A stretch of DNA of 64,000 nt, from the NCBI RefSeq assembly GCF_025685565.1, contig NZ_JAGSYE010000006.1, positions 62,001-126,000 on the forward strand, written 5' to 3'. How positions within the stretch are numbered: position 1 is the first letter of the stretch; each line of letters opens with the position of its first letter. Of the stretch, positions 26,420-35,104 are shown in pieces. The DNA is from Granulicella aggregans. GTDB taxonomy: Bacteria; Acidobacteriota; Terriglobia; Terriglobales; Acidobacteriaceae. A program made the position numbers and the translations under genes. The notes beneath the pieces are model-generated. The model was not told the origin of the DNA. It did not search any database and was given only the letters and a program-made list of their open reading frames with translations.

Positions 26420-27538
26420 CTACTCGAACACTGGCGTCAGCAGCCGCACCAGTTGCTCCGGCTCCGCCAGGAACGCGTCGTGCCCATGCACCGACGCCAT
26501 CTCGCGATAGTCGCACTTCGCTCCCGCCGCGCGAATAATCGCGGCGAGTGACCGTATATCCTCCGGCGGAAAAAGCCAGTCCGTCGAGATGCCCACCAGC
26601 GTCAGGTGCGCGGTGATCCGGCTGTAAGCCACAAAGGGCGACTCGTGGCCGCGCACCGGGTCGAACGTATCCATCGTCCGGGTGATCGCGATGTAGGAAT
26701 TCGCATCGAACCGGCGGTTGAATTTTTCACCCTGATGATCGAGATACCCCGCCACATCGAAGCGCCCGTTCTGCCCGGCAGAAGTCGAGATCCACGGATT
26801 TTCCTCGCTGCTGCCAATCCCGGGCCGGTTCGGCTTGCGGTTGAACCTCTGCTCAAACAGCGGCACCGACTTGTAGCTGATGATCCCCAACGCTCGCGCC
26901 AGCGCCAGCCCGCCCTCGGGCTGCGGCCCGTCACCATAGTAGCCACCCTTCCACGCCGGATCAAGCATGATCGCCTGACGCTGCAGGTGATTCAGTCCCA
27001 GTCCCATCGCCCCCAGCGAAGCCACGCCAATGCTGATCGCCCGAGCCACGCGCTCCGGAAACAGGATCGCCCACTCCAGCACCTGCATCCCGCCAATCGA
27101 GGCGCCGATCGCCAGCTTCAGCCGGGCGATGCCTAACGACTCGATCAGCTTCGCTTCGACCCGCACTGTATCGCGAACGTTGATGAGCGGAAAGGTCGGC
27201 CCGTAGAGTTTGCCCGTAGCCGGATCGACCGACCCCGGCCCGGTTGACCCATAGCAGGAGCCAAAGATGTTGATCCCGATCACGCAGTCGCGCTCAAGAT
27301 CAAGCAGCCCACCCGGCAGAAACAACTGTGGCCACCACTCCGCCACCTGCGCGGAGCCCGACAGCGCATGGCATACCAGCACCGCGTTATCCCGCGCCGC
27401 ATTCAGCCGTCCATACACCGCATAGTGCAGCGTGGGATTCACAAGCTCTTCACCGCTCTCCAAAGCGAGGACTTCGTGCAACACGAAGTCCCCCTCAAAG
27501 GACGGCTTAGGTATTTCAAAAGGAGAACCGCTCGTCAT
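26420..27538 (-). CDS. metX: homoserine O-acetyltransferase
   Basis: 372 residues, alpha/beta hydrolase fold. It acetylates homoserine with acetyl-CoA, the first committed step to methionine. Key motifs: VLVCHALSGSAQVAEWW, NIFGSCYGSTGPGS, the nucleophile Ser in GASIGGMQVLEWA, Asp in GISTDWLFPPED and His in VHGHDAFL, completing the triad. Succinyltransferase activity has also been found in this family, so acetyl specificity is inference. It overlaps the end of metY by four bases and is probably coupled to it. Confidence 0.95.
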   Translation of the reverse strand: MTSGSPFEIPKPSFEGDFVLHEVLALESGEELVNPTLHYAVYGRLNAARDNAVLVCHALSGSAQVAEWWPQLFLPGGLLDLERDCVIGINIFGSCYGSTGPGSVDPATGKLYGPTFPLINVRDTVRVEAKLIESLGIARLKLAIGASIGGMQVLEWAILFPERVARAISIGVASLGAMGLGLNHLQRQAIMLDPAWKGGYYGDGPQPEGGLALARALGIISYKSVPLFEQRFNRKPNRPGIGSSEENPWISTSAGQNGRFDVAGYLDHQGEKFNRRFDANSYIAITRTMDTFDPVRGHESPFVAYSRITAHLTLVGISTDWLFPPEDIRSLAAIIRAAGAKCDYREMASVHGHDAFLAEPEQLVRLLTPVFE

Positions 27539-28872
27539 TTCGCCGCGAGTTCCAGTTCCTTCTCGCTCACCGCACTGTTCGCCGCAGCAATCGCCTGGTC
27601 AAGATCCGCGATAATGTCGCGAATGTCCTCGATACCAATCGAAAGCCGCACCAGCTCCGGCACCACGCCCGTCGCCGCCTGTTCTTCGACCGTGAGCTGC
27701 GAGTGCGTCGTCGACGCCGGATGGATCACCAGCGACTTCGCGTCGCCGATGTTCGCCACGTGCGAGAAGAGCTTCAGCGCATTGATGACCTTCTTGCCCG
27801 CTTCGTATCCGCCCTTGATGCCGAAGGTCACAAGAGCGCTTTGTCCATCCGGCAGATACTTCTTGGCGCGGTCGTAAAATTTGCTCGACTCTAGCCCCGG
27901 ATAGTTCACCCACGCAACACCCTCATGCCCTTCAAGATGCTTCGCCACCGCCAGCGCGTTTTGCGAGTGCCGCTCCATGCGCAGGTGCAGCGTCTCCGCG
28001 CCCTGCAGCAGAAGGAACGAACTGAACGGCGACATCGCCGCTCCCGTATCGCGCAGTCCTTGAACCCGCGCCTTCAAAATGAAGGCCAGCGGCCCGAACG
28101 CATCCGCGTAGACCAGCCCGTGATAAGAGGGATCGCCCTCGGTGAACTCCGTGAACCGTCCCGAAGCCTTCCAGTCGAACTTGCCCGCATCAACTATCAC
28201 GCCGCCAATCGTCGTCCCATGCCCGCCAATGAACTTTGTCGCCGAGTTGATGACGATGTCCGCGCCCCACTCAATCGGACGCACAAGCGCAGGCGAGGCC
28301 GACGTGTTATCAATCACCAGCGGCAGCCCATGCTCATGCGCAATCGCAGCCAGCTTCTCGATATCGACCACGTCCAGCTTTGGATTCCCGAGCGTCTCGG
28401 TGTAGATCGCCTTCGTCTTCGAGTTGATCGCAGCGCGCAGCCCCTCAAAGTCATCGGCATCGACAAAGCGCACCGTGATGCCCTGCCGAGGCAGCGTGTA
28501 GTGGAACAGGTTGTAAGTCCCGCCATACAGCGAGGTCGTTGAGACAATCTCATCGCCCGCGCTCGCCAGCGTCTGGATCACCAGCGTCTCGGCCGCCTGC
28601 CCCGAAGCCGTCGCCAGCGCCGCGACGCCGCCCTCAAGCGCCGCAATTCGCTTCTCGAAGACGTCCGTCGTAGGGTTCATCAGCCGCGTGTAGATGTTGC
28701 CGAACTCCTGCAGCCCGAAGAGCCGCGCCGCATGGTCGGAGTCCTGAAAGAGATACGAAGTGGTCTGGTAGATCGGCACCGCGCGCGCGTTCGTTGCGCT
28801 GTCTGCCACCTGCCCGCCATGAACCGCCAACGTCGCCAACTGTTGCTTCGGTGCTGCTGCTTCCTCTGCCAT
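27535..28872 (-). CDS. metY: O-acetylhomoserine sulfhydrylase, PLP-dependent
   Basis: 445 residues. Pyridoxal-phosphate enzyme of the Cys/Met metabolism family that joins sulfide to O-acetylhomoserine to form homocysteine. Seen: YTRLMNPTTDVFEKRIAALEGG, TSLYGGTYNLF, VIDNTSASPALVRPIEWGAD, the PLP lysine in INSATKFIGGHGTTIGG and the C-terminal VRLSIGIEDIRDIIADLDQA. AAGGAG lies five bases before the ATG. It is first in a metY-metX operon. A leader peptide and hairpin (28910-29024) lie upstream. Confidence 0.95.
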   Translation of the reverse strand: MAEEAAAPKQQLATLAVHGGQVADSATNARAVPIYQTTSYLFQDSDHAARLFGLQEFGNIYTRLMNPTTDVFEKRIAALEGGVAALATASGQAAETLVIQTLASAGDEIVSTTSLYGGTYNLFHYTLPRQGITVRFVDADDFEGLRAAINSKTKAIYTETLGNPKLDVVDIEKLAAIAHEHGLPLVIDNTSASPALVRPIEWGADIVINSATKFIGGHGTTIGGVIVDAGKFDWKASGRFTEFTEGDPSYHGLVYADAFGPLAFILKARVQGLRDTGAAMSPFSSFLLLQGAETLHLRMERHSQNALAVAKHLEGHEGVAWVNYPGLESSKFYDRAKKYLPDGQSALVTFGIKGGYEAGKKVINALKLFSHVANIGDAKSLVIHPASTTHSQLTVEEQAATGVVPELVRLSIGIEDIRDIIADLDQAIAAANSAVSEKELELAAK

Positions 28873-28909
28873 CTCTTCTCCTTATTGTTGCGAATGTCTC
28901 TTGAAAGAC

Positions 28910-28944
28910 AAATGGCCCACTATCCGTAGGATCGTGGGCCGTTT
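28910..28944 (-). terminator. terminator-like hairpin in the metY leader (possible attenuator)
   Basis: A 7-bp GC-rich stem (28914-28920 with 28934-28940) extended by an AAA/TTT arm and an inner 4-bp stem. On the minus strand it is followed by ATTTGTCTTTC, a fairly U-rich tail. A second small stem (28895-28899 with 28906-28910) abuts it. It sits between a Cys-rich leader peptide and metY, where an attenuator would be. Confidence 0.55.
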
Positions 28945-28964
28945 GGAACCTTTGCCGTCTATCG

Positions 28965-29024
28965 CTATTGCATCCGGCTGTTCCCGCACCCGCTCACACA
29001 GACACAACACGCGCGCATCGGCAT
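28965..29024 (-). CDS. cysteine-rich leader peptide upstream of metYX
   Basis: A 19-codon reading frame, ATG at 29024 and TAG at 28965-28967, encoding MPMRACCVCVSGCGNSRMQ. Four cysteines fall within eight residues. Three use TGT, whereas the large genes around mostly use TGC, as expected where ribosome stalling at Cys codons is sensed. AAAGAAC just before the ATG is a weak ribosome site; the ATG at 29018 is an alternative. Cysteine-rich upstream peptides controlling sulfur genes are known in actinobacteria and others; this assignment rests on position and composition. It may control metYX by sensing cysteine supply through the hairpin at 28910-28944. Confidence 0.55.
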   Translation of the reverse strand: MPMRACCVCVSGCGNSRMQ

Positions 29025-29128
29025 GTTCTTTGAGATCGCGTAAGCGGCGCGAAAAATCATGGGAGAAGTATGCCTTTGAGACTGGTGGAATTGCAAATGG
29101 ATCGATGGAGAAGAGATAGTCGACAGAC

Positions 29129-30964
29129 TTATCCTGCCTTCTCGCTCAACTCTGCCCACCGCGCATACAAGGCATCCGCAGCTTCCTGAGCCTTCTCCAT
29201 CTCCGCGAGCGCTGCCGTCAAGCGCACCGGATCGACCGCTACGGCGTTGTCCTCAAGCATCTCCCGGGCCGCCTGCAACCGGTCCTCAGCAGCCTCCACC
29301 GCCGCCTCAATCGCCGCATACTCCCGCGCTTCGAGATAGCTCAGCTTCTTCTTGCCGCCACTCGGAGCCTGAGCTGCGGGTGCAGCAACCGCCGTTCCCG
29401 CTGCTCCCGGAGCGATCGAAGCCGCGATGATCTCCTCGCCCTTGATCCCCTTCGTCTGCTCCCACTGCGAGTAGTCCGCGAACCGCTCCGCTCCGCCGCG
29501 ACCATCGAGTCCCAGCACAATCGTCGACACGCGATCCAGCATGTAACGGTCGTGCGTCACCAGCACCAGAGCACCCGTGTACTCCAGCAGACTCTCTTCC
29601 AGAATCTCTAGGGTCGCGATGTCGAGATCGTTCGTCGGCTCGTCGAGCAGCAACAGATCGGCAGGCTCCAGCATCAACTTCGCGATCAACACACGCGCGC
29701 GCTCGCCACCCGAAAGTCGCGATACCGGCTGGTTCAACTGCTCGCTGGTAAACAGAAACTTCGTCGCATAGCTCGCCACGTGAACGACGCGGCCCTGATA
29801 GACGACCGAGTCCGAATCCGGTGCCAACGCGCGCCGCAACGTGATGTCCTCGTCCAGCTCCCGCGTCTGCGAGAAGTAGACGATCTTCAACGAAGATGCC
29901 AGCTTGATCTCTCCCGATGCCGGCTTCAATTCGCCAGTAAGAAGCCGCAGCAACGTCGTCTTTCCGCTGCCATTCGGGCCGACAAGGCCTACGCGCATCC
30001 CTGACGTGATCAGGAAGTTCAGTCCCTCGACGATCTTCCTGGCGTTCGCGCCTTCTCCGAGAACGACTGAAACATCCTCGAACTCCACCAGCCGCTTGGT
30101 CTGCCGCTCGCTCGCCGCAAACTCGATTCCAGCGCTCGAAGTCTGCGTCCGCTGATTCACATCCTTCAACTGGCCGATGAGATCGTTCGCGCTGTCGATG
30201 CGCGCCTTGCTCTTCGTCGTCCGCGCCTTCGGTCCGCGCCGCAGCCAGTCGGTCTCGATCTTCACGCGATTCTTCAGCGCGTCCTGCAACTTCGACTGCG
30301 CCTCAAGATACTGCTCCTTTCCTTCGAGGAACTTGCTATAGCTCCCCTTCACGCGCAGCAGCCCATCCGCATACACGCGGTTCAGCTCGACCATCTCTTC
30401 AGCCGTGTTCTCAAGAAAGTACCGGTCGTGCGAGACCATAACCACCGCCGACTCCGTCTCCTTGATGACCTGCTCCAGCCACGCGATCCCCGCCAGATCA
30501 AGATGGTTCGTCGGCTCGTCGAGCAGCAGCACCTCCGGCTTGGTCACAATCGCCTCGGCGATCGCAAGCCGCTTCCGCCAACCTCCAGAGAGCCGCGATG
30601 CCTCCGCCTCCAGGGACGGAAACCCCGTTCGCCCGCTCGTCTCGCGCAGTCGCCCCTCGCGCTCGGCCTCGGGGATTCCAGCCGCAACTAGCGCTCGCTC
30701 CAGCACATCGCGCACCGTCAGCTTTGGCGCAAAGACTGACTCCTGCTGCACATAGCCCACCCGCGCCCGCTTGCGCACGGCCACGTCGCCGGAGTCGGCA
30801 TCTTCATCACCGGCGAGCACCTTCATCAGCGTGCTCTTGCCCGCTCCGTTCGGCCCAATCAGCCCGATATGGTCGCCGTCCGAAACGGTAAAAGAGATGT
30901 CGTGAAAGAGGGGCGTAGCGCCAAAGGCCTTGGTCAGCCCCTGCGCGTTGAGGATTGGTGGCAT
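29129..30964 (-). CDS. ABC-F family ATPase, Uup-like
   Basis: 611 residues with two ATPase domains and no membrane helices. Domain 1 (about 4-240): Walker A GPNGAGKST, signature LSGGWRKRLAIAEA, Walker B LLLDEPTNHLD. Domain 2 (about 300-510): GPNGSGKTT, RLSGGERARVLIAK, LLLDEPTNDLD. The linker (about 245-300) has the PLRRGPKA-like WLRRGPKARTTKSKAR stretch, typical of Uup. The C-terminal 75 residues form a charged coiled coil, the Uup DNA- or ribosome-binding tail. ABC-F proteins act on ribosomes; Uup also affects transposon excision. A lone gene. Confidence 0.92.
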   Translation of the reverse strand: MPPILNAQGLTKAFGATPLFHDISFTVSDGDHIGLIGPNGAGKSTLMKVLAGDEDADSGDVAVRKRARVGYVQQESVFAPKLTVRDVLERALVAAGIPEAEREGRLRETSGRTGFPSLEAEASRLSGGWRKRLAIAEAIVTKPEVLLLDEPTNHLDLAGIAWLEQVIKETESAVVMVSHDRYFLENTAEEMVELNRVYADGLLRVKGSYSKFLEGKEQYLEAQSKLQDALKNRVKIETDWLRRGPKARTTKSKARIDSANDLIGQLKDVNQRTQTSSAGIEFAASERQTKRLVEFEDVSVVLGEGANARKIVEGLNFLITSGMRVGLVGPNGSGKTTLLRLLTGELKPASGEIKLASSLKIVYFSQTRELDEDITLRRALAPDSDSVVYQGRVVHVASYATKFLFTSEQLNQPVSRLSGGERARVLIAKLMLEPADLLLLDEPTNDLDIATLEILEESLLEYTGALVLVTHDRYMLDRVSTIVLGLDGRGGAERFADYSQWEQTKGIKGEEIIAASIAPGAAGTAVAAPAAQAPSGGKKKLSYLEAREYAAIEAAVEAAEDRLQAAREMLEDNAVAVDPVRLTAALAEMEKAQEAADALYARWAELSEKAG

Positions 30965-31077
30965 TCCTCCAGTTTACCGTTCCTCTGACCCGCAACCTAA
31001 TCGCGCTGAGGGGGCTAGCCGCTTAGAGTGGGTTGAGTCGGTTCGTCGATTCGTCTATCGCCTTGGCTTCTAGGTAA

Positions 31078-31180
31078 GCCAGGGCTTCAGCCTTGGCATT
31101 TCGCGCCAGCCGACAACGCGGGCTTCAGCCCCTGGGGTATGCCGTCTGAGTTCAGCGAAGAATCCCCGCATTCGCCTTTG
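31078..31180. repeat. dispersed intergenic hairpin repeat cluster
   Basis: Within the 255-base gap 30965-31219. A 9-bp stem (31078-31086 with 31089-31097) is followed by CGGGCTTCAGCCCCTGGGGTATG and then GAAGAATCCCCGCATT (31157-31172). The same kind of unit (hairpin, then GCGGCTTTAGCCGCTGAGGTACG) is at 39312-39376. The 16-base tail is identical at 63597-63612 inside rlmN. No gene is seen in the gap. Confidence 0.65.
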
Positions 31181-31219
31181 CACTTCACCGCGCATTCACA
31201 CTGGTTGTAAACTTTCTCT

Positions 31220-31429
31220 ATGACTGACTCGAACGATTTCATCCCCAAGCCCGGCGCAATCAAGATTGGCGGCCTTGGCCGCAAAGCGCAGAAGCTACAG
31301 GCCCTCCGCGATAAGGCCGCCCAGGGCAAGACCGGAGCCAAGCCTCTGAACGCCGCCTCGACCAACATGAAGGCAAAGGACTCCTTCGCTAACACCAAGA
31401 AGACGACCTTCCAGCGTAAGGCTGTGTAA
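31220..31429 (+). CDS. small basic protein of unknown function
   Basis: 69 residues, rich in Lys, Ala and Gly, with no hydrophobic stretch: begins MTDSNDFIPKPGAIKIGG and continues as a mainly charged, probably disordered or helical chain. Its frame uses G/C-ending codons like its neighbours, and its stop abuts the GTG of the next gene, which supports it being real. Not recognised. It may bind nucleic acid given its charge, but nothing proves this. Confidence 0.6.
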   Translation: MTDSNDFIPKPGAIKIGGLGRKAQKLQALRDKAAQGKTGAKPLNAASTNMKAKDSFANTKKTTFQRKAV

Positions 31430-32104
31430 GTGAAGGCAACTGACTTCCGCTGGCCATTTCTGATCGTTCTCGGCGGCGTGATACTGCTTGGAAACCTCGC
31501 AGAACCAGCAAGCCTGGGTATCACTTCAGACTGGTCTGATGGCCGATATCGTTTCGCCGGAGGAACTGCTCCGTGGGCATTGGGATCATCTGTTGTGATT
31601 CTTGTCCTCTACTTTTGGCTCATGGTGACACCCTCCGCGAGCGCGCTAAATCCGCTGCCCGGAATCATCCGGAGATGGCTCGCATTCTGGATTGATTTTG
31701 TACTTGCCATCATGATGGTTACGCCGATCCTCGGCGTTATCCCGTGCATCCGCGAGTGGCGCCGGACCGGGATATTTGAGTGGTCTTTTGAGAGAACCTC
31801 CTCCGCACCGGGCGATGGTTGGGTGACAGCAGTTACCTTCCTGCTATCCCTCACAGCAATCCTCGCGTACTGGGCATATCCCTTGATGCGCGGAACGCCT
31901 TCGCCGGGTTCATGCGTCCTTGGGTATCAAATCGCACCTGCCGACGAAAGACCGATGACCGTTCAAAGAGCATTTCTCAGAACCTTGGTCGGATTTGTAG
32001 CAGTCTGCACGCCCTATCTCGCGCCATTTATCAAGCGCAATCGCAAACGAGGACAGTTTTGGCTTGATGAAGTCTTTGGAACTTATGCGGTCCAACTCAA
32101 ATAG
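31430..32104 (+). CDS. RDD family-like membrane protein
   Basis: 224 residues from GTG, directly following the TAA of the previous gene. Five hydrophobic segments. The segment RRWLAFWIDFVLA (Arg then Asp in the first helix of the domain) is the hallmark of RDD proteins, and the later PSPGSCVLGYQI and RAFLRTLVGF segments fit. Substrate and role unknown; RDD proteins have been linked to ion or small-molecule transport. The codon usage is less GC-biased than in adjacent genes. Confidence 0.75.
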   Translation: MKATDFRWPFLIVLGGVILLGNLAEPASLGITSDWSDGRYRFAGGTAPWALGSSVVILVLYFWLMVTPSASALNPLPGIIRRWLAFWIDFVLAIMMVTPILGVIPCIREWRRTGIFEWSFERTSSAPGDGWVTAVTFLLSLTAILAYWAYPLMRGTPSPGSCVLGYQIAPADERPMTVQRAFLRTLVGFVAVCTPYLAPFIKRNRKRGQFWLDEVFGTYAVQLK

Positions 32105-32122
32105 CTGCTCCGAAGCAGCGCC

Positions 32123-32431
32123 CTAATCCAAATCAAAATCCCTCAACGGCCTCTCCGTCAGCGGACTCTCTTTCGCCTTCTTCACCGCCTCCGCGAACTT
32201 CTTCGCCAACACATCCTCCTTGTTCTTCTCCGCGTCCACCGACTGCCGGAACAGGCTCTCGCGCCTCTGGTCGCTCTCGCGCAGCGCCCTCGCCGCCTCG
32301 CTAAAGTCCTCAAACATCTTCTTCTTCGGCGCGGAGGTGTGCGCAATGATCGCCCGGCTCACCGGATCGATCTTCAAAATCCCGCCGCAATCCGGACAAC
32401 TCACCTCAAATGCTTCGTCGCTCAATCCCAT
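32123..32431 (-). CDS. small protein with one CPDCGG zinc-knuckle-like motif
   Basis: 102 residues. VSCPDCGGILKIDP near the N-terminus looks like half a zinc ribbon; no second CxxC is present in this chain, so metal binding would need a dimer. The rest is a highly charged helical region (EDFSEAARALRESDQRRES, KKFAEAVKKAKES). Not recognised further. It ends 19 bases from the convergent RDD gene and is followed upstream by the AI-2E-like gene on the same strand. Confidence 0.65.
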   Translation of the reverse strand: MGLSDEAFEVSCPDCGGILKIDPVSRAIIAHTSAPKKKMFEDFSEAARALRESDQRRESLFRQSVDAEKNKEDVLAKKFAEAVKKAKESPLTERPLRDFDLD

Positions 32432-32459
32432 TGCATGACCCTCGGCAACATTCTAATCG

Positions 32460-32945
32460 TCAGCGCGGTGTCACCGGCTTGGGCCGGACGAAGGCGAAAA
32501 TAACCGCCATCAGAGGAGGCGCAAGCAGCACTCCCCAGAACGGAATCAGAATCCCCAGCACGATCGGCCCAAAGAATGCCGCCCACCACGGCACGCGCGT
32601 CGTCCGGTGCAGGATATACGGCCCGATGACCAGCCCTTCCAGCACCACGATCAACCCATAAAGTCCCAGCACAAAACCGAGCCGGTACTCGTCGTGCCCG
32701 CTGAAGGCGACGGCCAGCACCGGCCCGATCAGGGCGATCATTCCGCCATAGGTTGGAATGAACTGGAGCAGGGCGCCAAAGATCGCCCACAGAGGCGCGA
32801 AGGCCACGCCAATCAATTCAAGACCCGCAAACCAGATGCAGCTGACGATGAGCGCGTCGAGCGTCGTCGCGCGCCACCACCCCATGAGCGCCGTTCCTGC
32901 CGTTTTGATCGTCGAACCGTTCATCCTGATATTTGATGCTCCCAT
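32460..32945 (-). CDS. short AI-2E/PerM-family transporter homologue (C-terminal half only)
   Basis: About 161 residues from ATG at 32945; the frame stays open to 33005. It contains the conserved C-terminal half of the AI-2E exporter family: IWFAGLELIGVAFAPLWAIFGALLQFIPTYGGMIALIGPVL and PYILHRTTRVPWWAAFFGPIVLGILIPFWGVLLAPPL, with about four membrane helices. Full members have about 350 residues and eight helices. Upstream sequence belongs to the divergent amylase region, so the N-terminal half is missing. It may be a decaying gene or a genuine short form; the reading frame is intact. Confidence 0.65.
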   Translation of the reverse strand: MGASNIRMNGSTIKTAGTALMGWWRATTLDALIVSCIWFAGLELIGVAFAPLWAIFGALLQFIPTYGGMIALIGPVLAVAFSGHDEYRLGFVLGLYGLIVVLEGLVIGPYILHRTTRVPWWAAFFGPIVLGILIPFWGVLLAPPLMAVIFAFVRPKPVTPR

Positions 32946-33043
32946 CAACGCGCGCCGCCACCGGCATCCATCTTTCCATACCAACTTGCGCCTGACCGCA
33001 AGCATCTGATGGAGAGCAACGATACAAACTGGAGAACATAATC

Positions 33044-34396
33044 ATGGCAGTCATGATGCAGGCCTTCTTCTGGGATTGCCCGAAGATCGAACAACAGGAA
33101 CATAACTGGTGGAACCACGTCGCCTCGAAGATCGACGATCTTGCCAAGGCCGGTATCAGTTCCCTCTGGCTGCCTCCAGTTTCGAAGGCGGCAGACCACA
33201 AATCCATGGGTTACGACCCCTACGACTACTTTGACCTGGGGGACTTCGATCAGAAGGGTGGCACCAAGACCTGGTACGGCAACTCGGAAGAGCTAAAAGC
33301 CCTCATTGCGAAGGCCCACGCAAAAGGGATCGGCCTGTACGCGGACATGGTCATTAACCACAACTCCGGAGCGGACGAAGAGGAGGTCAACCCGCTCGAC
33401 GGGCAGACCCGCTGGACCAAGTTCACTCCCAAGAGCGGTCGCTTCCCACGCGACTGGAACTGCTTCCACCCCAGCCGCTACGAGCACGTGATGATGGAGG
33501 GCGAAAACTTCGCCGGCTTCCCCCACCTCTGTCACCGCAACCCGGCCGTCTACGCGGCCATGTTCGAGTACTCCCGCATGCTCATCGAAGAGCTCGGCTT
33601 CGACGGCTTCCGCTTCGACTTCGTCAAGGGCTTCGGCGCATGGATCATCGGCATCCTTGCCAAGTACCGCTACGTCAAGGACGGCAAGGAGTTCACCCCA
33701 TGGGTCGTCGGCGAATACTGGTCCGGCGAGCAGGACATCGACGCGTGGCTGGAGAAGGTCAACAGCTACACCGACACCCAGATCTCCGCCTTCGACTTCC
33801 CGCTTCGCTATCAACTCAAGAAGGTCTGCGACCAGCCGAACTACGATCTCCGCAACCTCACCTACGGCGAAAACATCCTGATGAAGCGCCCGCTGCACGC
33901 GGCCACCTTCGTCGATAACCACGACATGGGCGACGATATGATCGTCAATGACAAGCTGCTCGCCTACTCGTTCATCATGGTCCACGAGGGCTACCCGAGC
34001 GTCTTCTGGTATGACTACTACAACAACGGCCTCGCCCGTCCGCTTACGCCGAACGGCATCGACGCTCTCATCCAGGCCCACCACAAGTACGCCGGGGGCG
34101 ACAGCCAGATCCTCCACGCCGACCCCGACCTCTACATCATGCAGCGCCATGGGTGGAAGGACGACACCACCGACCAACCCGGCCTCGTGTACGTGCTGAA
34201 TAACCTCGGCGACAAGTGGTCCGGCACGGTGGTCAAGACGAAATGGGCTAACCAGAAGTTCGCCCCCATTGCCTGGGATGGCCACGGACTCTACGGCGCA
34301 GTCGCTCACCCCGACGAGCGCACCACCGACGCCGACGGCAACGCCGAGTTCCCCGCCCCACCGCGCGGCTACTGCATCTACGCTCCGGTCTTCTAG
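33044..34396 (+). CDS. alpha-amylase (GH13), cytoplasmic
   Basis: 450 residues, no signal peptide. TIM-barrel glycoside hydrolase: MQAFFWDCP at the start, ISSLWLPPVSKA, MGYDPYDYFDLGDF, YADMVINHNSG, the nucleophile Asp in GFDGFRFDFVKGF, the acid/base Glu in WVVGEYWSG and the third Asp in FVDNHDMGD. A short beta domain closes the C-terminus. It cuts alpha-1,4-glucans inside the cell, perhaps in glycogen or maltodextrin turnover; no other glycogen genes are adjacent. The length agrees with the GH13_5-type enzymes. Confidence 0.93.
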   Translation: MAVMMQAFFWDCPKIEQQEHNWWNHVASKIDDLAKAGISSLWLPPVSKAADHKSMGYDPYDYFDLGDFDQKGGTKTWYGNSEELKALIAKAHAKGIGLYADMVINHNSGADEEEVNPLDGQTRWTKFTPKSGRFPRDWNCFHPSRYEHVMMEGENFAGFPHLCHRNPAVYAAMFEYSRMLIEELGFDGFRFDFVKGFGAWIIGILAKYRYVKDGKEFTPWVVGEYWSGEQDIDAWLEKVNSYTDTQISAFDFPLRYQLKKVCDQPNYDLRNLTYGENILMKRPLHAATFVDNHDMGDDMIVNDKLLAYSFIMVHEGYPSVFWYDYYNNGLARPLTPNGIDALIQAHHKYAGGDSQILHADPDLYIMQRHGWKDDTTDQPGLVYVLNNLGDKWSGTVVKTKWANQKFAPIAWDGHGLYGAVAHPDERTTDADGNAEFPAPPRGYCIYAPVF

Positions 34397-34516
34397 TACA
34401 AACTTCAAATTCGATTCCTTCGAGGACTCAAACCACTCTTTGATCGAGCCCTGGGTCTTCGGAGGATCGACCTCTGAATCCTCAACTCCGCATACTTCAA
34501 ACCACAGCGAACCTGA

Positions 34517-35023
34517 TCACTGAGGAGCTCCGCGCATCAGTGTTCTGTTTCGACGCATCAGCAACACGAGTGCTCGCCGGATATACCGCGCAAGTACCGG
34601 CATCGTAATTACGGCCATAATGCCCCATACAACCAGAGCGTGCCACTCCCATTGCCAAATCTCGTGAAAGAGGCGAAACGGATGACGGCTCAGATGCTCG
34701 AGCTGGCTTCTGCTGAGCGGCAGTCGATGCGTGTGAAAAAGATGGACTCCCAACTCGATGAATGGAAGAAACAGCAATAGGTGGAGGGGAGCCACAGCGT
34801 GTACGCCGATTTGTGATGCGATCTGGTTGAGACCAAAGGCCCAGGCAAGCATGATGACTAGCAGCGTAGTGAGTCCAACGGACGGATTAATGCCGATAAC
34901 AATGCCAAAGGCGAGACTCCACGCCAGACGGCGCGGCGTCACTCCGCCTCGAAGTTGACGTAGCAACGGGCGCAATATTCTGCAGCGGCAAAATTCGCGC
35001 ACGGCCTCTCGCACAAGCATCAC
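34517..35023 (-). CDS. DUF2062 membrane protein
   Basis: 168 residues with three to four hydrophobic helices. Characteristic segment: GVTPRRLAWSLAFGIVIGINPSVGLTT followed by LAWAFGLNQIASQIG. DUF2062 proteins are small inner-membrane proteins of unknown function, sometimes near glycosyltransferases. Alone on its strand between the amylase and purQ. The last 20 residues are Arg-rich, probably cytoplasmic. Confidence 0.82.
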   Translation of the reverse strand: MMLVREAVREFCRCRILRPLLRQLRGGVTPRRLAWSLAFGIVIGINPSVGLTTLLVIMLAWAFGLNQIASQIGVHAVAPLHLLLFLPFIELGVHLFHTHRLPLSRSQLEHLSRHPFRLFHEIWQWEWHALVVWGIMAVITMPVLARYIRRALVLLMRRNRTLMRGAPQ

Positions 35024-35104
35024 GCATATTGTGATGCGGAATAGGCGTCTTTCGCTGATACCTTCGCCGGGGTTATATCAGTGGACCCCTGATATTCTGA
35101 CAGT

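Noticed and set aside
28873..29128. SAM riboswitch upstream of metY
   Set aside because: No S-box, SAM-II or SAM/SAH core could be recognised; the leader ORF plus hairpin explains the region better.
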